Part shown: in pieces, positions 33,126 through 41,464 of the stretch
Layout: each line of letters opens with the position of its first letter
Numbering within the stretch: the first letter of the stretch is position 1
Source: CAWIMX01 sp963792785
Lineage (GTDB): Bacteria > Acidobacteriota > Vicinamibacteria > Vicinamibacterales > CAVVIG01
NCBI GenBank assembly: GCA_963792785.1
Contig: CAWBXO010000001.1
Coordinates: 744,001 to 808,000, forward strand
Direction: 5' to 3'
DNA length: 64,000 nucleotides
Program-made: the position numbers and the translations under genes
The notes under the pieces: model-generated
Told to the model about the DNA's origin: nothing
The model's input: only the letters and a program-made list of their open reading frames with translations
The model's database searches: none

Positions 33126-34039
33126 CCGGCCCGCTTCCGCCAGTAGCGGGCCAGGCCGCGCCAGCTCAAGTCGAAGCGGCCGGCCACTTGGTACGCGCGC
33201 ACGTCTTCCTCGGTCCCCTTCCGCAGCAGCACCTTCCGCATCTCGTCGGCGAACCACTGCGCACGGTCCTCGTCGCTGCCCTCGCGGGCCAGCGACCGTC
33301 CCGCGAGCGCGGCCGCGGCCTCGAGGTTCTCCCGGAACAGCAGCAGGTGCGCGTGGCCCGGCGCCGCCGGACCGAAGTGCGTGAGGAAGAGCGTCTCGCA
33401 GTGCCACGCCGCCAGGCGGCTGAGGCTGTCGCTCCAGGCCTCGACGTCGATGTCGGGCGGGGGCGTGGGCGGCATCGTGTAGCCGCCCGGCGTGAGCCGC
33501 ACGCCGGCGGTGTCGCCGATGAAGGCGACGCCGGTGTCCTGCGACATGAAGCTCACATGATGCGACGCGTGACCCGGCGTGTAGACGACCTCGAACTCGC
33601 GCCCCGCCGCGTCGATCCGCTCGCCGCCCCGAAGCACCACGAGCGCCTCGGCCGGCACGGGACGCACCTCGCCCCACAGCGCGTCCATCTGATCGCCGTA
33701 CAACTGCCCCGCGCTCGCCAGCAGCTTCGCCGGGTTGACGAGGTGCGGGGCGCCGCGCTCGTGGACGAAGACCTTGAGCCTGGGATACCGGGCGAGGAGC
33801 GTGCCCGTCACGCCGCCGTGATCGAGATGGATGTGCGTGAGCAGGATTTCGCCCACCTCGTCGAGCGTGTGGCCGCCGGCCTGGAGGCTGGCCTCGAGCG
33901 TGGCGAGCGTGGACGTCGGGCCTGGATCGATCAGCGCGACGCCGCCCGGGCCGCTGACGACGCCCGTGGCGATGATGCGCGGCCTGCCGAGGAACTGGAG
34001 GTCGAGAAAGGACACGCCCGGCGCCAGCCGCGTCATCAT
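33122..34039 (-). CDS. MBL-fold metallo-hydrolase
   Basis: 305 residues. Metal-binding motif THIHLDHGG (about residue 67-75) with further ligands in YTPGHASHH (about 158) and IGDTAG (about 178), plus a late THFGPA. This is a glyoxalase-II/beta-lactamase-fold hydrolase with two metals. Two adjacent ATGs (34039, 34036) serve as possible starts. It is divergent from the DUF5916 gene (43-bp gap) and convergent with PilZ. Substrate unknown. Confidence 0.87.
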   Translation of the reverse strand: MMTRLAPGVSFLDLQFLGRPRIIATGVVSGPGGVALIDPGPTSTLATLEASLQAGGHTLDEVGEILLTHIHLDHGGVTGTLLARYPRLKVFVHERGAPHLVNPAKLLASAGQLYGDQMDALWGEVRPVPAEALVVLRGGERIDAAGREFEVVYTPGHASHHVSFMSQDTGVAFIGDTAGVRLTPGGYTMPPTPPPDIDVEAWSDSLSRLAAWHCETLFLTHFGPAAPGHAHLLLFRENLEAAAALAGRSLAREGSDEDRAQWFADEMRKVLLRKGTEEDVRAYQVAGRFDLSWRGLARYWRKRAG

Positions 34040-34082
34040 CCTCCGATTCTACCGCGTCACATTTCTTCGATATCCTGTCGCG

Positions 34083-36266
34083 ATGTTCTTGCGCTGGAGC
34101 CTGGCGTGTCTGCTCGTCGCGGCCGCCGCGACCGCCGCGGCACAGGACCCGCCCGAGCGCCGCTCGGTCTTGGCGGTGCGGCTGACCGGCGCCGACCGCA
34201 TCACGCTCGACGGGCGCCTCGACGAGCCCGTCTGGCGGCGCGCGACGCCCGCCACCGATTTCATCCAGCAGGATCCCGACAACGGCCGGCCGGCGACCGA
34301 GCCGACTGAGGTGCGTCTCGCGTACGACGCGAACGCCCTGTACCTCGGCGTGATCTGCCACGACTCGGAGCCCGACAAGTGGCTCGGCTACCAGCGGCGG
34401 CGCGACGAGTTCCTGCAGGCCGACGACCGCTTCATGTGGACGATCGACACGTACCTGGACGGCCGCACGGCGTACTACTTCGAGATGAACCCGTCGGGGC
34501 TGATGGGCGACGCGCTCTTGAGCGGCAGCACCAACAACCGCCAGTGGGACGGCATCTGGAACGCCCGCGTGCGGCGCAGCGAGATCGGGTGGACGATCGA
34601 GATTCAGATCCCCTTCCGCACGCTGAACTTCAATCCGGATCTGGATGCCTGGGGCATCAACTTTCAGCGAACGGTCCGCCGCAAGAACGAGGAAAGCCTC
34701 TGGATGGGCTGGGCGCGCAACCAGGGCGTCCGGCGCATGACCAACGCCGGCCTGCTCACGGGCATCCATGACGTGAGCCAGGGCCACGGCCTCGACGTCA
34801 AGCCGTACGCGCTCGCGACCCTGCAGGACGCGCCCGGCCGGCCGGAGGCGGATCTCCACAACGACGCCACCGCGGGCCTCGACATCTTCTACAACCCGAT
34901 CCCGAGCCTGCGCGCCACCTTCACGGCGAACACCGACTTCGCGCAAACCGAGGTCGACCAGCGCCAGGTCAACCTCACTCGCTTCTCGCTGTTCTTCCCC
35001 GAGAAGCGCGACTTCTTCCTGGACGGCTCGACCTTCTTCGACTTCGCGAGCGGCAGCGGCGGCGACAGCGAGCCGACGCCGTTCTTCAGCCGCCGCATCG
35101 GCCTCGACAGCCGCGGCACGCCGCAGGCGATCAACTTCGGCTCGAAGCTCACCGGACAGATCGGCGCCGAGGACGTGGGGCTGCTGCAGGTGCAGACCGC
35201 CGACGAAGGCGGCGCCGCCGGCGAGAACTTCTTCGTGGGGCGCGTGAAGCGCCGCCTCCTGCGCCAGAGCTACCTCGGCGCGATCTACACGGTCCGCGAT
35301 CCGCGTGATGCGGACTCCGGCACCGGGCAGACCGTCGGCGTGGACGGCGCGCTCGCCACGTCCACGTTCATGGGCCGCCAGAACCTGAGCCTGACGGGCT
35401 ACTACCTGCACACGACGAATCCGGACGGTCCGGCCGGCGACGCGCACGGCCTCGAGCTCGCCTTCCCGAACGATCCATGGTCAGCCGGCCTGCGCTACCG
35501 CCAAATCGCCGACGACTACGACGCGGCGGTCGGCTTCGCGAGCCGGACGGGCTTCCGGCGCCTGAATCCCAGCGTGCAGTACTCGCCGCGGCCGCGATCC
35601 AGCCGCTACGTCCGCCGCTATTCGTTCGGCGCCGATCTCGACTGGTTCGGCGGCCTCGACGGCCAGGGGACGCTCACACGCCAGCTCGACCTCACCGCCC
35701 TCCAGGTCGACCTGCACTCGCAGGACTCCGTCCAGGTGCACGTGCTGCCCACCGAGGAACAGCTCGAGCGGCCGTTCGCGATCGCCCCCGGCATCACGCT
35801 GCCGACCGGCGCCGTGTACCGCTACACGCGCTACCGCCTGCAGGGCTCCACCGCCAGCCGCCGTGTCGTATCCGTGTCGCCGACCGTCGAATGGGGCGGC
35901 TTCTACTCCGGCACGCGCCTGCGCCTGGCGACGGATCTGAACGTCCGCGCGCGCCCGGGCCTGATCGTGTATCTCTCGAGCGAGTGGAACCGCGTCTCGC
36001 TCGCGGAGGGCGCATTCGAGACGCGCCTGTTCCGCGTAGTCGGCGAAACGCAGTTCACCCCCTGGGTCGCGCTCGTCAACACCGTCCAGTACGACACTCA
36101 GAGCCGCGTCCTCGGCTGGCAATCGCGCTTCCGCTGGATCCTCACCCCCGGCGACGACGTCTATGTGGTGTACATGCACAACTGGCTCGACGATCCCATC
36201 AGCGCCCGCTTCACCACGCTCGACCGCCGCGCCTCATCGAAATTTTTGTACACACACCGTTTTTAG
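34083..36266 (+). CDS. DUF5916/CBM9-like outer-membrane protein
   Basis: 727 residues with a signal peptide ending TAAAQD. Residues ~30-230 form a CBM9-like domain (ITLDGRLDEPVWRRATPATD; DRFMWTIDTYLDGRTAYYFE). The rest matches DUF5916 with a beta-barrel-like C-terminus: FFPEKRDFFLDGSTFFDFAS, PFFSRRIGLDS, and final strands ending FLYTHRF (terminal Phe, as in outer-membrane proteins). The family is widespread in Acidobacteria and Bacteroidetes; its function is not established, and glycan or hemin binding has been suggested on domain grounds. Its TAG is followed at once by the 225-bp palindromic element. Confidence 0.85.
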   Translation: MFLRWSLACLLVAAAATAAAQDPPERRSVLAVRLTGADRITLDGRLDEPVWRRATPATDFIQQDPDNGRPATEPTEVRLAYDANALYLGVICHDSEPDKWLGYQRRRDEFLQADDRFMWTIDTYLDGRTAYYFEMNPSGLMGDALLSGSTNNRQWDGIWNARVRRSEIGWTIEIQIPFRTLNFNPDLDAWGINFQRTVRRKNEESLWMGWARNQGVRRMTNAGLLTGIHDVSQGHGLDVKPYALATLQDAPGRPEADLHNDATAGLDIFYNPIPSLRATFTANTDFAQTEVDQRQVNLTRFSLFFPEKRDFFLDGSTFFDFASGSGGDSEPTPFFSRRIGLDSRGTPQAINFGSKLTGQIGAEDVGLLQVQTADEGGAAGENFFVGRVKRRLLRQSYLGAIYTVRDPRDADSGTGQTVGVDGALATSTFMGRQNLSLTGYYLHTTNPDGPAGDAHGLELAFPNDPWSAGLRYRQIADDYDAAVGFASRTGFRRLNPSVQYSPRPRSSRYVRRYSFGADLDWFGGLDGQGTLTRQLDLTALQVDLHSQDSVQVHVLPTEEQLERPFAIAPGITLPTGAVYRYTRYRLQGSTASRRVVSVSPTVEWGGFYSGTRLRLATDLNVRARPGLIVYLSSEWNRVSLAEGAFETRLFRVVGETQFTPWVALVNTVQYDTQSRVLGWQSRFRWILTPGDDVYVVYMHNWLDDPISARFTTLDRRASSKFLYTHRF

Positions 36267-36491
36267 CCACCGAGACACGGAGACACCGAGACGGACCATC
36301 TGAGCGATCGACGCGGGCCGCCAAAGGCGGCCCGGGCGAACACGCACGGCCAGGTGACACAAGCGGGTGCGAAGCGTTGGTCTTGTGTCACCTGGCCGTG
36401 CGTGTTCGCCCCGCGGGCTCGCGTGGCGAGCCACCGCGTCGATCGCGGTTGCGTTGAATCCTCCGTCCTCTGTGCCTCTGTGCCTCTGTGG
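36267..36491. repeat. 225-bp nested palindromic (cloverleaf) element with CCAC...GTGG ends
   Basis: Starts directly after the DUF5916 TAG. Outer imperfect arms: 36267-36297 (CCACCGAGACACGGAGACAC...) and 36459-36491. Inside is a perfect 13-bp stem, GCGATCGACGCGG at 36304-36316 with 36434-36446. Within that are three hairpins: 8 bp GGGCCGCC/GGCGGCCC (36315-36333), a perfect 30-bp inverted repeat (36334-36363 with 36382-36411, 18-nt loop), and 7 bp GGCTCGC/GCGAGCC (36416-36432). The arms match the 64-bp palindrome at 10877. No open reading frame inside is credible. 36492-36579 holds no further structure apart from being upstream of the next gene. Confidence 0.9.
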
Positions 36492-36579
36492 TTGTCAACG
36501 GATGTCTTGTCACACTTTCACAATGAAACGCGGGCGAAGCGCTCGTCGTAACTGACTACTAGAGACTTATAGGCACTCG

Positions 36580-38658
36580 ATGCGTCCGTTCCGAACCCAG
36601 GGTTTCCTCATCGTCGGCGTTCTGCTGGTTGCTTCCCCGCCGCAGGTTCTCGCCCAAAGCCAATCGGTCACCTACAACCGTGATGTAGCGCCGATCCTGG
36701 CGGAGCACTGCGTCGCCTGCCATCGCGAGGGCGAGTTCGCGCCCTTCAGCCTCGCGTCGTACGAGGACGCGGCGCGGCACGCCCGGCAGATCGCCGAGGT
36801 CACGCGCAGCCGCTACATGCCGCCCTGGAAGCCGGAAGACGGCTTCGGCGAGTTCCGCGGCGAGCGGCACATGCCCGACGAAGACATCGACATCCTGGAG
36901 CAGTGGGACGAGGAAGGTGCGCCCCGAGGCGACGACGGCCGCAGGCCGCCGCCCTCGCCGCCGCCCGCAGCGGCCGACACCTGGACGCTGGGTCCGCCGG
37001 ATCTCATCGTCCGCATGCAGGAGCCGTACGGCGTACCCGCCGATGGCGGCGACGTGTTCCGCAACTTCGTGGTGCCGGTGCCGATCGCGGCGAAGAAGTA
37101 CGTCCGCGCCATCGAGTTCCGGCCGGGCAACCCCAAGGTCATTCACCACGCGCGGATCCTGATCGACGACACGGGCGAGGCGCGCCGCGCCGACGAGCGA
37201 GAAGACGGCCCCGGCTTCAGCGGAATGGAGAACCACTCGGCGCGCTTCCCCGACGGCCACTTCCTCGGCTGGACACCGGGCAAGACGCCGACCGTCGACC
37301 CGCTGGCGTGGCCGCTCGAGCCGGGCGCCGACATCGTGCTGCAGATGCACTTCAGACCGACCGGGAAGCCGGAGGCCGTGCGCTCGAGCATCGGGTTGTA
37401 CTTCACCGACAAGCCGCCGTCCATCACGCCGATCGCGATGCACCTCGGCTCGAAGACGATCGACATCCCCGCCGGCGACCCGCACTACGTCGTCGAGGAC
37501 GCGTACACCCTGCCGGTGGACGCCACGGCCCTGCGGATCTACCCGCACGCGCATTACCTGGCGACCGACATGACGGTGACGGCGACGCTGCCGAACGGCA
37601 CGGTGCTGCCGCTGCTGCACATCCCCGATTGGGACTTCAACTGGCAGGACGAGTACCAGTACGCCAAGCCGGTCGGCCTGCCGAAGGGCGCGATCGTCAC
37701 GATGCGGTACGTGTACGACAACTCGTCGGCGAACCCGCACAACCCGAGCGATCCGCCCGTCCGTGTGCGCTACGGCCCCGAAGCGACCGACGAGATGGGG
37801 GATCTCATCGTCCAGCTCCTGCCGCGGTCGGACCGCGAGGGCCTGGTGCTCGTGACGGGGCTGGCACGGAAGGACCTGCTCCTCGACATCGCGGGCGACG
37901 AGAAGCGCGTGCGCGAGTCGGCCGTCGACGTCGAGGCGCGCAACCAGCTCGCCGTCGACTACGCGCGAGCCGGCCGGCTGCCGGACGCGCTGGTGCAGTA
38001 CGACGCGCTGTTGAAGATCGACCCGGACCACGCCGTCGCCAACTACAACCTTGGCGTGATCGCCCTCAGCCAGCGGCAGTACGGCGCCGCCCGCGAGTTC
38101 TTCGGACGCGCGCTGACGCGCCGGCCCAACTATCCGGCGGCGCGGACGAGCTACGGCGTGCTGCTCCAGCTGCAGGGCGACGTGGATGGCGCGATGGCGC
38201 AGTACCGCCTCGCGATCGAGGAGAATGCGTTCCAGGACACGGCCCACTACAACCTGGGCCGCGCGCTCGCGGCCCGCGGCGACGCCGCCGGGGCGATCGA
38301 GCACTTTCAGCGGGCCGTGGACGTGAAGCCCGACTCGGTCGACTACCTCACGAGCCTGTCATGGCTCCTCGCGACGGCGCCCGACGAGGACCTCCGCGAT
38401 CCCGCCGCGGCGATCAAGTACGCGACCAAGGCCAGCACGCTCTCGGGCGGCCAGAATCCCTCCGTGCTCGACACGCTGGCGGCCGCCTATGCCGCCGACG
38501 GCCGCTACGACCGCGCGGTCGCGGTGGCGAAGACCGCGTTTCAGCGCGCCCTCGCCTCCAAGAACGAGGCGCTCGCCGGCCAGATTCGGGCCCGTCTCAA
38601 CAACTACGAGCAGGCGGCTGCCGCCAGCGACACCGGCTTCGGAACGTTCCGGCAGTAA
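36580..38658 (+). CDS. Cytochrome c / PHM-like copper monooxygenase / TPR fusion protein
   Basis: 692 residues, exported (signal peptide ending VLAQ). Residues 30-115: c-type haem domain with CVACH (44-48) and MPPW (80-83) as likely axial-Met loop. Residues ~150-410: a domain like the copper type II ascorbate-dependent monooxygenases. All ligand positions can be matched: HH in KVIHHAR (189-190), QMHF (257), the H-x-H of YPHAHYL (323, 325) and the Met of IVTMRY (375). Residues ~455-690: five or more TPR repeats. Haem could feed electrons to the copper sites in place of ascorbate; this is inference. It follows a palindromic element and precedes a small lipoprotein; no operon partner for redox delivery is seen. 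Confidence 0.82.
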   Translation: MRPFRTQGFLIVGVLLVASPPQVLAQSQSVTYNRDVAPILAEHCVACHREGEFAPFSLASYEDAARHARQIAEVTRSRYMPPWKPEDGFGEFRGERHMPDEDIDILEQWDEEGAPRGDDGRRPPPSPPPAAADTWTLGPPDLIVRMQEPYGVPADGGDVFRNFVVPVPIAAKKYVRAIEFRPGNPKVIHHARILIDDTGEARRADEREDGPGFSGMENHSARFPDGHFLGWTPGKTPTVDPLAWPLEPGADIVLQMHFRPTGKPEAVRSSIGLYFTDKPPSITPIAMHLGSKTIDIPAGDPHYVVEDAYTLPVDATALRIYPHAHYLATDMTVTATLPNGTVLPLLHIPDWDFNWQDEYQYAKPVGLPKGAIVTMRYVYDNSSANPHNPSDPPVRVRYGPEATDEMGDLIVQLLPRSDREGLVLVTGLARKDLLLDIAGDEKRVRESAVDVEARNQLAVDYARAGRLPDALVQYDALLKIDPDHAVANYNLGVIALSQRQYGAAREFFGRALTRRPNYPAARTSYGVLLQLQGDVDGAMAQYRLAIEENAFQDTAHYNLGRALAARGDAAGAIEHFQRAVDVKPDSVDYLTSLSWLLATAPDEDLRDPAAAIKYATKASTLSGGQNPSVLDTLAAAYAADGRYDRAVAVAKTAFQRALASKNEALAGQIRARLNNYEQAAAASDTGFGTFRQ

Positions 38659-38717
38659 ACTTACTGAGCTTCAAGCCGTCGCGGTCCGGGATGCGGGCCG
38701 CCCCAAGGAGGCACTCC

Positions 38718-39215
38718 ATGCGAGTTTCAGTGCTGTCGTGCGGCTTCTTCGTCTCCGCCGCACTCTTGTCCGGCTGCGCGCAGCCCCAGGCGCCGGCCGA
38801 AACCGCGGCGGCCCCGCCGGCCGCGGAGATGGCCGCGGCCCCGGCCGCGGACGCGTCGGCGGCCGTTCAACAGCTCGAGCATGACTGGGTCGACGCCATC
38901 GTCAAGAAAGACATTCCGACGATCCAGCGCGTCATCGCCGACGATTTCGTGGGCGTCAGCTCGTCGGGCGGGTCCTACACCAAGAGCCTGGCGATCGAGG
39001 ACCTGCAGGGCGGCCAGTATGTCGTCGAGAAGATGGATCTGACCGAGGTGGCCGTGACGACCTTCGGCAACACAGCCGTCGCGTTTACGACGCAGGATGA
39101 AGCCAGCCACTACGGGACCACGAATACGAGCGGCCGGTATCGCTATATGGACGTGTGGCTGATGCGGAACGGCCAGTGGCAGGTGGTCGCGTCACACGGC
39201 GCGAAGGCCGAGTGA
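38718..39215 (+). CDS. SnoaL/DUF4440-like lipoprotein
   Basis: 165 residues; AAGGAGG lies upstream of ATG 38718. Lipoprotein signal ALLSGCAQ with an Ala/Pro-rich linker to about residue 50, then an NTF2-like fold: EHDWVDAIVKKDIPTIQRVI, DDFVGVSSSGG, and YRYMDVWLMRNGQWQVVASH. The domain is common in secreted proteins of unknown function and in polyketide cyclases. It is 59 nt downstream of the cytochrome/TPR gene and could be cotranscribed. Confidence 0.8.
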   Translation: MRVSVLSCGFFVSAALLSGCAQPQAPAETAAAPPAAEMAAAPAADASAAVQQLEHDWVDAIVKKDIPTIQRVIADDFVGVSSSGGSYTKSLAIEDLQGGQYVVEKMDLTEVAVTTFGNTAVAFTTQDEASHYGTTNTSGRYRYMDVWLMRNGQWQVVASHGAKAE

Positions 39216-39247
39216 GCCTGTAGCGCGCGGCGCCGGCGCGCGGCGCG

Positions 39248-39493
39248 TCAGCCGCCGTCGCCGTGCGGGCGCAGGCTCCGCACGATTCGGGACTCGAAGT
39301 CCTCCGACAGCTCGCCGTCGAACGCCTCCGCCGCCGCCCGGGCAGCGCGGGCGATCGTGTCGATCTGCCGTTTGAACGCCCGGCAGTGCCGGCACATGGT
39401 CAGGTGCAGCCAGACGCCCACCCGGCGCCGGAAGGGCGCGGCGGCCAAGGCCCCGGTCGAGACGAGCGTCGAGACGTCGTGACAGGTCATCAT
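39248..39493 (-). CDS. Small zf-HC2 anti-sigma-like protein
   Basis: 81 residues starting at ATG 39493 (or 39490), overlapping the sigma-factor TGA. MTCHDVSTLVSTG followed by H-L-T-M-C-R-H-C gives the C...H-x3-C-x2-C zinc arrangement of putative zinc-finger anti-sigma factors. No TM segment is present, so it is probably cytoplasmic. The C-terminal half is helical with LSEDFESRIVRSLR. Confidence 0.75.
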   Translation of the reverse strand: MMTCHDVSTLVSTGALAAAPFRRRVGVWLHLTMCRHCRAFKRQIDTIARAARAAAEAFDGELSEDFESRIVRSLRPHGDGG

Positions 39494-40107
39494 CGCGAAC
39501 GGCCCCAGCCTTTCCCCTCCAGGCAATCCCGCAGTTTCAAGCGCGCCCGGTGGAGCAGCACACCGATGTGAGTGATCGTGTGCCCGCAAATCTTACACAC
39601 CTCGGCCGCTGACAGCTCCTCGACCTGGCGCAGCTGGAACACTTCCCGCTGGACCGGCGACAACCCTTCGAGACAGTCCCCAATCGCCTGCCCCGCCTCC
39701 CGTGCGCCGACGCCCTGGTCCGGCGGGGCCGGCGGCCGGGTCCACGCGCCTCGCGCGTCGAACCGCGACTCGAAGACCTGGTCGATCGGATCGACCTTCT
39801 CCTCACGAACTACCGCGCGCCGGCGTTCCTGCGACTTGTGATGAAGGATGCCGAAGAGCCAGGTGCCGACCTGCGAGCGTCCCTCGAAGCGTTCAATCGA
39901 CTCGATGAACGTCACAAAGACATCCTGAACGAGATCCTCGGCCTCGCTTTGTGAATGGCCCATGCCGCGGGCTGTGCGGTAGAGCCGCCGCCCCTGCTCC
40001 TCGACGACCGACCGCAAGGCGTCGGGGTCGCGCCGCCGCAGGCGCTCCAGTTGCGTGTCATCCAGCCGTCCCACGGCTCTCATCATAACGACTGGCGGGC
40101 GGTTCAC
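39490..40107 (-). CDS. ECF-type RNA polymerase sigma factor
   Basis: Up to 205 residues. Region 2: LVQDVFVTFIESIERFEGRS then VGTWLFGILHHKSQERRR. Region 4: GLSPVQREVFQLRQVEELSA then ICGHTITHIGVLLHRARLKL. GTG 40107 has AGAGG just upstream; ATG 40086 is an alternative. It is coupled to the zf-HC2 gene and divergent (107 bp) from a secreted cysteine protein gene, which may be a target. Region 4 carries an unusual Cys pair (VCKIC). Confidence 0.85.
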   Translation of the reverse strand: MNRPPVVMMRAVGRLDDTQLERLRRRDPDALRSVVEEQGRRLYRTARGMGHSQSEAEDLVQDVFVTFIESIERFEGRSQVGTWLFGILHHKSQERRRAVVREEKVDPIDQVFESRFDARGAWTRPPAPPDQGVGAREAGQAIGDCLEGLSPVQREVFQLRQVEELSAAEVCKICGHTITHIGVLLHRARLKLRDCLEGKGWGRSR

Positions 40108-40214
40108 CGGCCCTCTGTAATGTCCGCGGCCGCCCGCGCACTCACTCCAGCGTGGCGCATCGGCGGGACGAGCCCGGACTCGATGGCCGAGACCATCTTC
40201 AATCAGGAGGCTGT

Positions 40215-40553
40215 ATGCGAAGCGGAATGCGAACGGGACTCTGGGCGGCGGTGGCGGTGTTGACCCTCGGCACGGGGGCGCTCGGCGCCAAGGCCGCGAC
40301 GGTCACCGGGACGGTGAGCGACGCCATGTGCGGCGTGAAGCACATGATGCCGGGTGACGCGGCCGCCTGCACGCGCGCCTGCGTGCAGAAGGGCTCCGAG
40401 TACGCGCTCGTCGTCGACGGCAAGGTCTACACGCTCAAGGCGACCGATGCCGTCAAAGCCGACCTCGACACGCTCGCCGGCAAGAAAGCGACGGTCGCCG
40501 GAGATCTCGACGGCGACACGATTCAGGTGACCTCGGCCGTGGCAGCCAAGTAG
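40215..40553 (+). CDS. Small secreted cysteine-containing protein
   Basis: 112 residues; strong AGGAGG 5 nt before ATG 40215. Signal peptide ending AKA, then TVTGTVSDAMCGVKHMMPGD and a following CTRACVQKGS. The C-x3-H...C-x3-C pattern could bind metal or form disulfides. The second half is beta-rich (YALVVDGKVYTLKATDAVKA). Related proteins occur in Acidobacteria but have no established function that I know of. It starts a plus-strand group with a small membrane protein and a VKOR-like oxidase. Confidence 0.75.
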   Translation: MRSGMRTGLWAAVAVLTLGTGALGAKAATVTGTVSDAMCGVKHMMPGDAAACTRACVQKGSEYALVVDGKVYTLKATDAVKADLDTLAGKKATVAGDLDGDTIQVTSAVAAK

Positions 40554-40568
40554 GCCGGAGGAAAAGCG

Positions 40569-41012
40569 ATGCACTCACATCCGACGTTCTCACGGGCGGT
40601 CCTCGGCGGACTCGCCGGCACGGCGGCCATGTCCGCCATGATGTATTTCGTGGCCCCGGTCATGGGCCTCCACATGGACATCGCGGCGATGCTCGGGTCC
40701 ATGCTCGGCGGGAGCTGGGCCGCCGGCCTCATGATGCACGTCGCCAACGGCGTGCTGATCTTCCCCGCGAGCTACGCCTTCGCGGTGTACAATCGGCTCC
40801 CCGGTTCCCCCGCGATCAGGGGCACCGCCTGGGGCGTCGCGCTGTGGCTGGTGGCGCAGGTGATGGTCATGCCGATGATGGGCGGGGGGCTGTTCAGCAG
40901 CAGCATGGGCGGAGTGATGGCGGCAATGGGGTCGCTCGTCGGCCACGTTCTCTACGGCAGCCTGCTCGGCGTCATCGCGAGCGCGCCCGAGGCACGGCTC
41001 GCGCACGCGTAG
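40569..41012 (+). CDS. DUF6789-like four-TM membrane protein
   Basis: 147 residues with GGAGG before ATG 40569. Four hydrophobic segments, rich in Met/Gly/His (AMSAMMYFVAPVMGLHMDIA; VALWLVAQVMVMPMMGGGLF; GSLVGHVLYGSLLGVIA). The Met/His density in the membrane hints at metal or quinone interaction but no motif is diagnostic. It lies 15 nt after the secreted cysteine protein and 6 nt before the VKOR-like gene. Confidence 0.7.
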   Translation: MHSHPTFSRAVLGGLAGTAAMSAMMYFVAPVMGLHMDIAAMLGSMLGGSWAAGLMMHVANGVLIFPASYAFAVYNRLPGSPAIRGTAWGVALWLVAQVMVMPMMGGGLFSSSMGGVMAAMGSLVGHVLYGSLLGVIASAPEARLAHA

Positions 41013-41018
41013 CCCATC

Positions 41019-41433
41019 ATGTCGAAGGGAGCCCAAATCGTTCCTCGAGCTGTGGCGATCGTCCTGTCGGCGGCCAGCGCCGCCGCCATGCTCTATATCG
41101 GCCTCTACCAGAGCCGCGTCGTCGAGCGGCTCTGGTGTCCCCTGCTCGGCAAGGGCTGCGAGGCCGTGGCCGACGCGCCGTTCGCGCGGCCGCTCGGCAT
41201 CCCGGACGGCTACCTCGGGGCGGGGCTCTACGGGGTGATCCTGGCGCTGCTGCTGGTCGAGACCGGGCAGCGCTGGGTTTCCATGGCGCTGCTCGCGCTC
41301 GGCGTCTTCGCAGTGGCGGCGAACGTCATCGGGGTGTACAGACATGACGAGGCTGGGCGCGTTCTGCACGTATTGCGTCCTGACGACCATCCTGTCGCCC
41401 GCCCTGCTCTGGGCGCTCTGGCGGCTGCGATAA
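41019..41433 (+). CDS. VKOR-family disulfide oxidoreductase (one frameshift)
   Basis: About 137 residues after correction. The N-terminal loop cysteines LWCPLLGKGCEAV (about residues 38-50), IPDGYLGAGLYGVI and the catalytic LGAFCTYCVLTT CxxC are characteristic of bacterial vitamin K epoxide reductase homologues, which reoxidise DsbA-like proteins with quinone. The frame breaks near 41341: GVYR continues in the wrong frame, while deletion of one A gives VYDMTRLGAFCTYCVL and the stop TAA at 41431. With the secreted cysteine protein upstream it suggests a disulfide-forming unit; no DsbA is present. Confidence 0.82.
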
Positions 41434-41464
41434 CGCGCCGGCCGGAGCCCCTGCGAGGACACGG

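Noticed and set aside
36300..36450. tRNA or tmRNA gene suggested by the cloverleaf shape
   Set aside because: Stem lengths (13, 8, 30, 7 bp) and lack of anticodon, T-loop or CCA features do not fit any tRNA-like RNA.
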